Shown here piece after piece: positions 9,103 to 16,737 of a DNA stretch of 64,000 nt; the stretch's first letter is position 1, and each line of letters opens with the position of its first letter. The notes below the pieces were generated by a model. That model did not search any database and was not told the DNA's origin. It worked only from the letters and a program-made list of their open reading frames with translations. The translations under genes were made by a program, and so were the position numbers. This stretch comes from Methanosarcina horonobensis HB-1 = JCM 15518 (GTDB lineage: Archaea > Halobacteriota > Methanosarcinia > Methanosarcinales > Methanosarcinaceae). The stretch spans positions 4,877,036-4,941,035 of the forward strand of contig NZ_CP009516.1 in NCBI RefSeq assembly GCF_000970285.1, read 5' to 3'.

Positions 9103-10104
9103 GTGAGCGAAAAGCACCTAACATATGCGGATTCGGGCGTGGATATTACAGAGGAAGAAAAAACCGTCAAAACCCTTATCGATAAATTAAGTTACGTTCG
9201 AAAAGGTATCGGAGCCCCTCTCACAGGGATAGGACATTACGCAGGGCTTCTGGACTTCGGAGAATACGCCCTTGCCCTGACAACGGATGGAGTGGGCTCA
9301 AAAGTCCTTATTGCAAACGAGATGCAGCGCTGGAACACCGTAGGGATAGACTGCATTGCAATGAATGTTAATGACCTTCTGGCTATCGGGGCTGAGCCTG
9401 TAGCTTTTGTGGATTATCTTGCCCTTGAAAAGCATGAAGAGGGCTTTGCCGCACAGATCGGAGAAGGGCTGCTGAAAGGAGCCGAAATATCCAGGATGTC
9501 AATTGTAGGCGGGGAGACCGCAACCCTGCCCGACATCATTAAAGGCTTTGACCTTGCAGGCACATGCCTCGGTTTTCTCAAAAAGGAGAATATTATTGAA
9601 GGAGGGAAAGTCCAGGTAGGAGACATGATTGTCGGTATTCCTAGTACAGGAGTCCACAGTAACGGTTACACTCTGGTAAGAAAGATCATGGAGAAATCCG
9701 GCTACTCTTATCATGACCCCTGCCCCTATGATGGTTCAAAAACCATAGGAGACGACCTTCTCGAACCCACCAGAATCTATATTGAAATCCTTGATGTCCT
9801 TAAAGAGTGCGAAGTCCACGGGCTTGCTCATATAACAGGCAGCGGGCTTTTGAAACTGAGAAGAGTAACTAAGCTTGGTTTTGATTTCTATGATCCTCTG
9901 GAGCCCCAGGAAATTTTCAAGTTCCTGCAGAAAGAAGGCGGAGTAGACAATCTCGAAATGTACAGAACCTTCAATATGGGAATGGGCTTTTTGATTATCC
10001 TGCCGGAAAAAGATGCCGCAAAAGCTGCAGAGATAACAGGCGGAAAAATTGTAGGAAGAATAGTGGAAAGTGGGATCAGGGTTAAAGACCTTGTAATAGA
10101 GTGA
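9103..10104 (+). CDS. purM: Phosphoribosylformylglycinamidine cyclo-ligase (AIR synthetase)
   Basis: A 333-residue enzyme that closes the imidazole ring, converting FGAM to AIR with ATP in purine synthesis. LTYADSGVDI near the start is the conserved PurM N-terminus. LALTTDGVGSK, DCIAMNVNDLLAIGAEP and GGETATLPD form the ATP and substrate site, and GIPSTGVHSNGYTLVRK and HITGSGLLKL are further signatures. I set the start at GTG 9103 because ggaaggg lies seven bases before it and upstream in-frame starts fall inside the aspartokinase gene. No damage is visible. Confidence 0.94.
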   Translation: MSEKHLTYADSGVDITEEEKTVKTLIDKLSYVRKGIGAPLTGIGHYAGLLDFGEYALALTTDGVGSKVLIANEMQRWNTVGIDCIAMNVNDLLAIGAEPVAFVDYLALEKHEEGFAAQIGEGLLKGAEISRMSIVGGETATLPDIIKGFDLAGTCLGFLKKENIIEGGKVQVGDMIVGIPSTGVHSNGYTLVRKIMEKSGYSYHDPCPYDGSKTIGDDLLEPTRIYIEILDVLKECEVHGLAHITGSGLLKLRRVTKLGFDFYDPLEPQEIFKFLQKEGGVDNLEMYRTFNMGMGFLIILPEKDAAKAAEITGGKIVGRIVESGIRVKDLVIE

Positions 10105-10246
10105 AAGTAAAAATAAAAATAATAAAACTCAATTTTGAGAGTTAACGTAGAGGAAAACTGGGGAAAACTCGTTTCCTCTAAACTCAATTTTTCTAACTTT
10201 TTTCTCAGTTCTTTTTTTTCCAAATTTTGATTTTCTAACTCTTAAC
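10105..10246. terminator. Convergent terminator region with an 9-bp hairpin and T tracts
   Basis: Between the converging purM and DUF1894 genes, tagaggaaa at 10148-10156 pairs with tttcctcta at 10172-10180. T-rich tracts follow on the plus strand around 10186-10220. A smaller ctcaa/ttgag hairpin lies near 10129-10140. The structure could end transcription in both directions; this is inferred. Confidence 0.45.
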
Positions 10247-10621
10247 TTATTTTTTCCACATATCCTGGTAACTGGTCGAGGATACTTTCGAGCTTTCAGA
10301 AGGCTTGCTCTTCTTCAATGGGGTAGTTGCCTTTTCTTTCTCCATTTCCCTGAGCCGATCAATCTCCTTTATGCTGTCCTCGTTGTCCACGGTCAGGACA
10401 AAAGTTCCATGGCAGGGCTTTGTATATGTGAAAATGAGGGCACTGCCCTTAGCTCCCATAGCAATTGGAGGGACTCCTATAATGTGGTAGTCCTTAAAGA
10501 TCTTGTAACCTGGAGATACATAATAGACCTCATCCGAATTTTTTTCTATGTACTCTCTGGCATCTCTGTAAGTCGTTTTTTCCAGGAGGATTGTGTACTT
10601 CATCTGCTCAATACAGCTCAT
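10247..10621 (-). CDS. DUF1894-like methanogen protein
   Basis: A 124-residue protein recognised from memory as the DUF1894 type found in methanogens; its function is unknown. The conserved core is SDEVYYVSPGYKIF, then GxPPIAMGAKGSALIF, then KPCHGTFVL, followed by a charged helix and a Lys/Ser-rich tail. The ATG at 10621 overlaps the stop codon of the upstream DUF1890 gene (ATGA), so the two are translationally coupled. The start is supported by the second copy at 13127, which aligns from the first residue (MSCIEQ against MVCLSE). No membrane segment or catalytic motif is visible. Confidence 0.82.
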   Translation of the reverse strand: MSCIEQMKYTILLEKTTYRDAREYIEKNSDEVYYVSPGYKIFKDYHIIGVPPIAMGAKGSALIFTYTKPCHGTFVLTVDNEDSIKEIDRLREMEKEKATTPLKKSKPSESSKVSSTSYQDMWKK

Positions 10622-11076
10622 CCGATTATTCCCTCCACTACTTTATCCAGTTTGTTTTTGAGACGAAGAGGGTTGTGAACATCTTTTGCAATGATCTTTT
10701 CACCCTCGAATTCAATAGTTTCAGCCAGAGCCTCGGCGTTCCTGCCAAAGACAATTGAGTACAGCTTTGCCTGAGAAATTGCACTCATAGTTGCTGCATA
10801 AGTCATCCCGGCATCGTTATGCATAAAAGCGAAACAAATATCGAAATCATCTCTTTTCTCCATGATGTCCTCCAGGGTTTTATCGAGGCTTACAAGATTT
10901 TTTGCATAGTAGCCGTCGGAGTCAGAGACTTTCAAAAGCCTGGTTGCGGCTTCTGTCCCGGCAACGCTTACATCGAACCCTAGTTTGGTAAGCTTATGGG
11001 AAAGATACAGAGCAATGCTGGTTTGAATCGGGATCTCGGGACATCCCATCATGAGGAGAACTTTTGCGCCGGCCAT
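10618..11076 (-). CDS. DUF1890-like methanogen protein
   Basis: A 152-residue protein beginning MAGAKVLLMMGCPEIPIQTS, recognised as the DUF1890 type from methanogens. I recall that a Methanothermobacter homologue was solved by structural genomics; no function is established. The GCPEIPIQ loop followed by a helix, the later DICFAFMHNDAGMTYAAT and the alternating strand-helix pattern suggest a Rossmann-like alpha/beta fold with a Cys near the N-terminus. It is the first gene of a two-gene operon with the DUF1894 protein, overlapping by four bases. Persistent pairing suggests a complex. Confidence 0.82.
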   Translation of the reverse strand: MAGAKVLLMMGCPEIPIQTSIALYLSHKLTKLGFDVSVAGTEAATRLLKVSDSDGYYAKNLVSLDKTLEDIMEKRDDFDICFAFMHNDAGMTYAATMSAISQAKLYSIVFGRNAEALAETIEFEGEKIIAKDVHNPLRLKNKLDKVVEGIIG

Positions 11077-11468
11077 AACATTTCATCTCTGAGATACTTT
11101 ATCTGTAAGAGTGGGATATTGGTTAATCCTGAATTTCAATCTTTGCAATTGAGATTACAAAGCCTCTTGAAAACAAGATAACGTTTTAATCAAACAGCTT
11201 ATCCATAAGTCCGTGTTTCAACTGCTGTAATATCTAATTTTGACTATATCTAATTTTGACTATATCTAATTTTGACCATGTCTAATTTGGTCATTCCGAT
11301 TTTATCATTTTTAATATATAAATTATCAAGACCAGTTTTAAAATAGATCTCAGAGTTTTCCTGCCTTCCAGCCTGGACATTGAAGCTTAAAATCATATTG
11401 AATATTTGAAAATTGTTGTTCTCAGTGACAGAAAATTATTAATTAATATTACTCTATAAAGAAATATT
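11077..11468. other. Intergenic region upstream of the CrtI-like gene
   Basis: This 392-bp AT-rich divergent region contains the 16-bp tandem repeat listed separately and further AT-rich sequence with possible TATA boxes near 11310-11325 and 11440-11460. No reading frame is supported. Confidence 0.5.
11233..11294. repeat. 16-bp tandem repeat, about 3.9 copies
   Basis: The unit tctaattttgactata occurs perfectly at 11233-11248 and 11249-11264. It recurs with three changes at 11265-11280 and as a partial, diverged copy at 11281-11294. It lies between the divergent DUF1890 and CrtI-like genes, about 175 bp before the latter. Confidence 0.85.
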
Positions 11469-12857
11469 ATGAACAGTTATGATTCAATCGTAGTAGGTGG
11501 TGGAGTCAGTGGATTATTGTCTGCTCTGGTGTTGTCTAAATCCGGGAAGAATGTTCTTCTTTTAGAAAAAAATAGAAATTTGGGAAATAACTGCAATAGT
11601 TACCTCGTTAATGGCTATCGGGTTGATACAGGGCCTCATGCTATTACTCAACTCCACAATGGCGGACCGCTAAGATACTTAATGGAGAATTATTTTGATT
11701 ATGTCCCTGCTCTTATTGATTATGGGGATTATTTTATTCGTGAGGAAGAAGGCCTAAAAGAGGTACCTACTACCCTTAAAGGTTACCTTACAATGGATGT
11801 GTTACCAAGAAAGGATCGTCTGATAATTGCGCAGTCATTAACTAAAATGCTGCTTTCCTGGGAGTTTGGAGCAGATATTTCTAATGTCTCAGTTTATCAG
11901 TCCCTGCCGTGGAACACACTTTCATCTGATACAAAAGAATTCATGGACACATTCAGTTATTTCTTATCCGGAAAATCTGCAAAAGAGACATCAGTTCAGA
12001 GAATGTTTGTAGGAGGGGGATTTATTGAAGAGGATATCGATAAGGATATTATTCGTGAAAATAGTGAACATCAACATAGTGATAAATTTAAAAGATTGTC
12101 TTATGTCAGCAGACTGTTAAACAATAATAAAGTAAATTATAATCAGTATTATCCACGAAATGGTTTGAAAGCGGTATTAAATTCCATTCTGTATTCTCTA
12201 CCAGAAACAGTTGAGATTAAAACTAATACTGCCGTAGAGAAGATAGTCACAGAAAACGATATTGCAAAAGGCGTTTTAACAAAGGAAGGCCCCTACTTTG
12301 CAGATATAATCGTTTACTCAGCTTTTGCAAAGGATCTCCCCAAATATATTACTGATTTACCTGCACCTTATATTTCGGATTTGAATAGAATCAAGCAATC
12401 AAAATCTTTGACTATATGGCTTGGTCTGGATGAAGCATTTGAAGAGTTCAACTACATAGGAGGAGAAGTGTGGTTTAAGAAAAAGTCCTTCTGGGCAATG
12501 CCAATAAGCAATTACAATAAGAGTTTTGCTCCCAAAGGTAAAAAGCTTGTGGGATTCATGTTTTCCATAGATGAAAACAGTTCTTTAGAATCTGAAAAGC
12601 TGGAAGCGTATAATACTATTTTACGAGTTTATCCTAGTATAAATAAACATATAGATATGGTTCATTACCAGATCACTATTCCAGAGAAAGCTTCTGTGGC
12701 AATAGACGGTTTTATTGCAGATACGGTCACCCCAATAAAAAATTTATATTTAGTTGGTACAGATGCAGATGACCGAAGTATGGGGATAACCAGAGCTGCT
12801 TATTCTATAGTAAAACTCATAACTGTTCTGAGAAAGGAAAAAATCCTGGATTCGTAA
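11469..12857 (+). CDS. FAD-dependent oxidoreductase of the phytoene desaturase (CrtI) family
   Basis: A 462-residue flavoprotein. The N-terminal FAD-binding motif is VVGGGVSGLLSALVLSKSG (about 8-26) with the ribose-binding acid in LLLEKN. The C-terminal FAD segment NLYLVGTDADD...GITRAAYS closes the fold. The family desaturates or saturates polyprenoid and carotenoid chains. I cannot assign the substrate; archaeal relatives act on isoprenoid lipids or related quinone-like molecules. Codon use is clearly more AT-rich than in neighbouring housekeeping genes (runs of Asn/Lys/Tyr codons ending in A or T), which may mean transfer or low expression. It stands alone after a repeat-bearing intergenic region. 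Confidence 0.8.
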   Translation: MNSYDSIVVGGGVSGLLSALVLSKSGKNVLLLEKNRNLGNNCNSYLVNGYRVDTGPHAITQLHNGGPLRYLMENYFDYVPALIDYGDYFIREEEGLKEVPTTLKGYLTMDVLPRKDRLIIAQSLTKMLLSWEFGADISNVSVYQSLPWNTLSSDTKEFMDTFSYFLSGKSAKETSVQRMFVGGGFIEEDIDKDIIRENSEHQHSDKFKRLSYVSRLLNNNKVNYNQYYPRNGLKAVLNSILYSLPETVEIKTNTAVEKIVTENDIAKGVLTKEGPYFADIIVYSAFAKDLPKYITDLPAPYISDLNRIKQSKSLTIWLGLDEAFEEFNYIGGEVWFKKKSFWAMPISNYNKSFAPKGKKLVGFMFSIDENSSLESEKLEAYNTILRVYPSINKHIDMVHYQITIPEKASVAIDGFIADTVTPIKNLYLVGTDADDRSMGITRAAYSIVKLITVLRKEKILDS

Positions 12858-13126
12858 TGTTGTATCTTTTATTTTTTGAGCCTTCAAACATTACCAAGAA
12901 AAAAAATTATTTAAAAAAATGCTGCAGAACAATATTTTGATTAAATCAAAGAATTCTATAGAATCTTTCGTTCTTCATTTTCCACTCCTTTTTTCAAAGT
13001 GTTATCTCTATATATTATCCCTCACATAATTTTAATTTGTAAATAAATTCGCAGTCGTTTGAGGCAGTGATAGTTATCGAAGTTTTCCGGATTATTCCAG
13101 AGAAAAAACATAAAAGGTACAAAAAA
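12858..13126. other. Intergenic region
   Basis: AT-rich gap with an A-rich stretch just after the CrtI-like stop codon. An upstream in-frame extension of the next gene (13067-13126) looks non-coding. Nothing else is supported. Confidence 0.4.
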
Positions 13127-13429
13127 ATGGTGTGTCTAAGCGAATACGACTTTGAGATTCTCCTGAAGAACGCAACTCCGAAAGAATGCGAAAACTTTAT
13201 TAAGGAACGTTCGGATGAAGTGTATCTGGTACCCGGAGGGTACAGTATAAAAGGTATTTTCCTTCTGGGTACAGCTATTCCTGTTGGTTTTTCAGGAAAT
13301 GCCATATTATTCCAATTCATAAAGCCCTGCTTCGGTCTCTTTGTACTGAGGATGAAAGATGAAGCAGAGGAAATCAAGAAACTTAGAGAGCAGTATAAAA
13401 AGGACAAAAATGTAAAGAAGATAAAATGA
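13127..13429 (+). CDS. Second DUF1894-like paralogue
   Basis: A 100-residue protein clearly homologous to the product at 10247-10621. Shared positions include the MxCxxx start, the ILL segment, SDEVYxVxxGY, a GxxxPxxxxGxAxxF stretch and KPCxGxFVL, ending in an EIKKLRE helix. I moved the start to ATG 13127 because aggt lies nine bases upstream and this makes the two paralogues align from residue 1. Unlike the first copy it lacks the long Ser/Lys tail and has no DUF1890 partner next to it. It converges with the GATase1-like gene on the minus strand. Function unknown. Confidence 0.78.
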   Translation: MVCLSEYDFEILLKNATPKECENFIKERSDEVYLVPGGYSIKGIFLLGTAIPVGFSGNAILFQFIKPCFGLFVLRMKDEAEEIKKLREQYKKDKNVKKIK

Positions 13430-13463
13430 GACTAAAATGAGACTTTTAGTCAGGATTCAGTTT

Positions 13464-14033
13464 TCAGGCTTTAACCTTTCTCGTACATGCAGCAGCCCTG
13501 CACTCAAAGAATCCGGCTGCAGGCAACTCATGGATCGTGGTCGCGACAATCATACCTTCTCCGATTTCTTTTACGACCATAATAGGCCTGCCTCTGTCAT
13601 CTTCAAGAACAACTTGAGCATCTGTCTCTGAAAAATAGCCGTCACATCCTGCAGGGGGAATGATGTTTTCTACAAGTTTCTGAGCTTCGTGTTCGTCCAC
13701 AGGATGGGGTGTGCAGGAATTTTCTTCCATTACGTATTTCAGAGAGAAAGGCAGCCACTCATACTCATACTCAGGCACAAGAGGACTGAAAATGAGAAGG
13801 GTTCCGCCTTTTGTCACAAATTTTTCAAGAGAACGCTTGCCGCGCTCAAGCCCGGACCCTGTTTTTGTATACTGTTTATTTGCAAAACCGGTCGGCAGGA
13901 TAAGGATTTTACAGGCTGGCAGGTAAGGGGTGCCAAGGGATGTTGAGAGCGCACGGCTGCACTCAAGCCCGTACTCTACAAACAGTTTTTCAAAAAGAAG
14001 GGGACAGTCCCAGAGCAGAATTACGTCACTCAT
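13464..14033 (-). CDS. Protein with a class I glutamine amidotransferase-like fold, unknown function
   Basis: A 189-residue protein if it starts at ATG 14033 (MSDVILLWDCPLLFE); the upstream ATG at 14072 would add 13 unconvincing residues. The segment CKILILPTGFAN followed by a helix and LEKFVTKGGTLLIFSPLVPE is typical of GATase1/ThuA-like domains. These proteins often bind rather than hydrolyse a ligand, and no nucleophile-elbow Cys is evident. The second half has GEGMIVATTIHELPAAGFFECRAAACTR, a usual closing strand. The three C-terminal Cys-bearing residues may bind metal. It lies just downstream of the first RHH paralogue on the same strand, so co-transcription is possible. Confidence 0.62.
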   Translation of the reverse strand: MSDVILLWDCPLLFEKLFVEYGLECSRALSTSLGTPYLPACKILILPTGFANKQYTKTGSGLERGKRSLEKFVTKGGTLLIFSPLVPEYEYEWLPFSLKYVMEENSCTPHPVDEHEAQKLVENIIPPAGCDGYFSETDAQVVLEDDRGRPIMVVKEIGEGMIVATTIHELPAAGFFECRAAACTRKVKA

Positions 14034-14084
14034 AAAAAGGGATAGTAAGCTCCCACATATGAATTTATCCATCCTGGTAAAAAT

Positions 14085-15218
14085 TCATTGTGTAAAGGAG
14101 GATGCAGACTCCGTACTTAAGACTCTTGACTTATAGGTGCAGCTAACATCTACGTTTTTTCTGAATTCAAAAACAATCATATGAGGGCTGGAAGAGACCG
14201 TGAACGGATGACCAGTGTACTTGAAAATATTTGAATAGTATAATGCAACACGCTCGCATACCTTACTATCAGAGTAATCGTGAATTAATCTCACACACTC
14301 GCTGCCCTTCTCAGTACAGACTTCGATTTCGGTTCCTATACTGTCAGTAAGGTAAAGTGCTTTGAAAATCATTATATGTTCTGCAAGTGTGAAAGCCTCC
14401 GGGGGTTTGCCCGTAAATAACTCGAATTCTCTTGCCATATCCTCTACTGAAGGAAGACTTCCGGAAACAAAAGCTTCAAAAACTTTTTTATTCATGCTGA
14501 GCCGCTGGTAGTTTTGATCCCTGTAGATTTTGATAAGATTTTTCCAGAATTCCGGTTTTCTCTGGATCTCCTTGAAAGTGCTCTCCATTGGTCCGAAGTA
14601 TTCCTCAAGTCCTTTAGGGACTTTTTCGTAGTCAAGAAATTCAAACCTTTTAAAATAAACTTTAGTCACATTTGACTTGCTGAACAGGCCCTGTATGTCA
14701 AGCTTCATATGTTTTGCCAGAAAGAGGGAAAGGCTATGGGCAATTACTCCCCTGAAGCAGGGATTGCCATTTGAAAGGGTCAGGATTAAAGATTCTGGTT
14801 CCGGGCTTCCAGCGAATTCTGCGTCTACTTTAATTTTCCAGCCCAGTCTGTCATTCAGCGCGTTTACATAATTAATAAAATCAGGAATTCTTTTAATAGT
14901 ATACGGGTTTATTAATTCGTATACATTCGACTCTTCAATAAGCAGGCCAGAAGTTTTCTTAATAAACCACTCAAGCATGGTATGATGGATAAGCAGAAAT
15001 TCTTCTTCTTCAATCAGTTTATTGCGAGACTCCGCATTTTTTAAAGCCTGACTTGAGTTTTTTTCTCCGTTTTCATTCTTCTTTCCTTCGATAACTTCAG
15101 AGGCAGTTTCGATAGAGTCCCTTATCGCTGCACTTAAATTTCCATTATTTTTGTCCAGAAAGGGCTTTAATTTATCTATGTAACATTGGTCAATCGAGAT
15201 GTTTTTTCGAACTATCAA
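14085..15218 (-). CDS. RHH-like regulator paralogue 1 (uncharacterised Methanosarcina family)
   Basis: A 377-residue protein from a TTG start at 15218, chosen because gagg lies about eight bases upstream and because all three tandem paralogues begin at the same RKN motif. The first 40 residues (VRKNISIDQCYIDKLKPF, NNGNLSAAIRDSIE) look like a ribbon-helix-helix DNA-binding domain. A linker rich in Glu/Asn/Lys follows, then a second domain that is well conserved among the copies: WKIKVDAEF, SLSLFLAKHMKLD, STFKEIQRKPEFWKNL, YQRLSMNKKVFEAF and LIHDYSDSKVCERV. No catalytic motif is visible. Domain 2 may be a sensor. Function unknown. Confidence 0.72.
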   Translation of the reverse strand: MIVRKNISIDQCYIDKLKPFLDKNNGNLSAAIRDSIETASEVIEGKKNENGEKNSSQALKNAESRNKLIEEEEFLLIHHTMLEWFIKKTSGLLIEESNVYELINPYTIKRIPDFINYVNALNDRLGWKIKVDAEFAGSPEPESLILTLSNGNPCFRGVIAHSLSLFLAKHMKLDIQGLFSKSNVTKVYFKRFEFLDYEKVPKGLEEYFGPMESTFKEIQRKPEFWKNLIKIYRDQNYQRLSMNKKVFEAFVSGSLPSVEDMAREFELFTGKPPEAFTLAEHIMIFKALYLTDSIGTEIEVCTEKGSECVRLIHDYSDSKVCERVALYYSNIFKYTGHPFTVSSSPHMIVFEFRKNVDVSCTYKSRVLSTESASSFTQ

Positions 15219-15567
15219 GTGGACATCCTCTTTTCCCTTTTTGGAATGCAGAAAAATCGAGTTTACCTCGCTCTCTGCACTTTTCTATATTTGTAAGTCA
15301 GTAATAGATTGTAGTTTCTACTTATTAATTTTTTTGCTGGAGCATAGAACAGAAGACTTATATTTAAGAATAAAAGTCTAAAAGAAAGAAAACGAAAAAA
15401 ACACAAGCATAAAAAACAAAATTAACTCAAAAACAAAAGGTAAAAAGCCAGATTTACACAGACAGTTCATTTAAATTTTTTATTCTGTTAGAGGAGGAAG
15501 GAAAAGGACAATTATCATTAATGAGGTAAAAGGCAGCATACCAGTCTTAGCAGCTATGGGAAAGATA
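15219..15567. other. Intergenic region between paralogues 1 and 2
   Basis: This 349-bp AT-rich gap must contain the promoter of paralogue 1 (minus strand). No gene or RNA motif is supported. Confidence 0.45.
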
Positions 15568-16617
15568 TTAACATCCGTCCGTAAATTCCATAATGATAAG
15601 ATTTGATACGGTCCTGACCTCAAATGTATAACCTGCTGCCTTGAATATTTTTGAAACAAAATCTATAAGTTTCGTAATCGCAGTTTCTTCAGAAAATTGA
15701 TGCCGAATTTTTATATTCATCTTTCCTCCCTCAACTGTTCTTTCAATATCATTGGCAAGCTGGGTAACAAAAGCCAATTTTTTGCAAATGGCAAGCAGTT
15801 CGTAAAAAGGAATTTCCTGAATAGGCTTACCTGCAGATGCTTCAAAAAAACTTGTTACATCAGGAATCTCCCCCGAGAGAAGGGATTCAAATACATCCCT
15901 GTTAAGGTTTATCCGCTCATATCTCTGTAACCTGTATCTTTCTACTAGAGAGGTCCAGAAATCAGGCTTGCTTCTAATTTCTTTAAAAGTATAGTCAAGA
16001 GTTCCAAAGTTCTTTCTAATCCCGGGAGGAACATCCATATCGGATTTATGGTCCTTAAGAAAGATACGAATCGAATTAGATTTCCGATGGACAAAAGGAA
16101 CATCAAGGTTTAGATAGCGGCCGAGGAAGATAGAGACCGCTTCAGCAAGATATGCTCTCAAACTGGGATCCCCGTTTTCGATTACTATCACCTCGGACTT
16201 ATCCTCCTAGGTGCTGGCGTAAACTTCAATACCCCAGCCCATGTTCAGACTGCGCTTATTGAGATACTCAATGAGGTTTGAAACACTCCTTATTTTGTAC
16301 GGATTGAAAATTTCACTTACAAGTTCATCGTCTACCAGTATTCCATCAGTGTTTTCAATAAGCCACCTGAATGATAACTGGCTGATTAATATGCATTCTC
16401 CGCTCTCGATCAGGCTATTACGAATCTCAGGATACTTTGTTGAGCCCTGTGTAAGGTATTCCATGGCGTCTTCTACGGACTCATGACCCTGAAGAGCAGC
16501 ATCTGCAAGCTCTATTGCATCCCTTATTGCAGCACTCAGGTTCCCATTATTTTTGTCCAGGAAGGGCTGCAATTTCTGAAGGTATTCATCTTCCATAGAA
16601 ACGTTTTTGCGAATCAA
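15568..16617 (-). CDS. RHH-like paralogue 2 with an in-frame UAG (possible pyrrolysine codon)
   Basis: From TTG 16617 to TAA 15568 is one continuous frame of 349 sense codons interrupted only by TAG at 16209-16207 (codon 137). Before it lies the RHH-like domain (IRKNVSMEDEYLQKL, GNLSAAIRDAIE) and GWGIEVYAST. After it, EDKSEVIVIENGD and the full second domain continue in the same frame and match paralogues 1 and 3. The TAG aligns with a lysine codon (AAA) of paralogue 3 in LSSAKES. Methanosarcina can decode UAG as pyrrolysine, so readthrough to a full-length protein is plausible. Alternatives are a recent nonsense mutation, or reinitiation at GTG 16191, since aggagg overlaps the TAG 11 bases before it. 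Confidence 0.7.
16207..16209 (-). other. In-frame amber (TAG) codon, candidate pyrrolysine site
   Basis: The codon context on the minus strand is ACC TAG GAG GAT AAG. Reading continues open for 213 codons to a TAA stop. One base change (AAG to TAG) from a lysine codon would produce it, and the aligned residue in the sister gene at 16738-17844 is lysine. Confidence 0.6.
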
Positions 16618-16737
16618 AGGCTATCCCTGCATTATAAAAGTTGTTTTTCAATAAACAGCCTGCGGCGCAGGCACATTCTAGACTTAAAATTAAAGCAGAT
16701 TTAGATGATTTCATGTTTATAAAAGTTGGTGCTTTTT

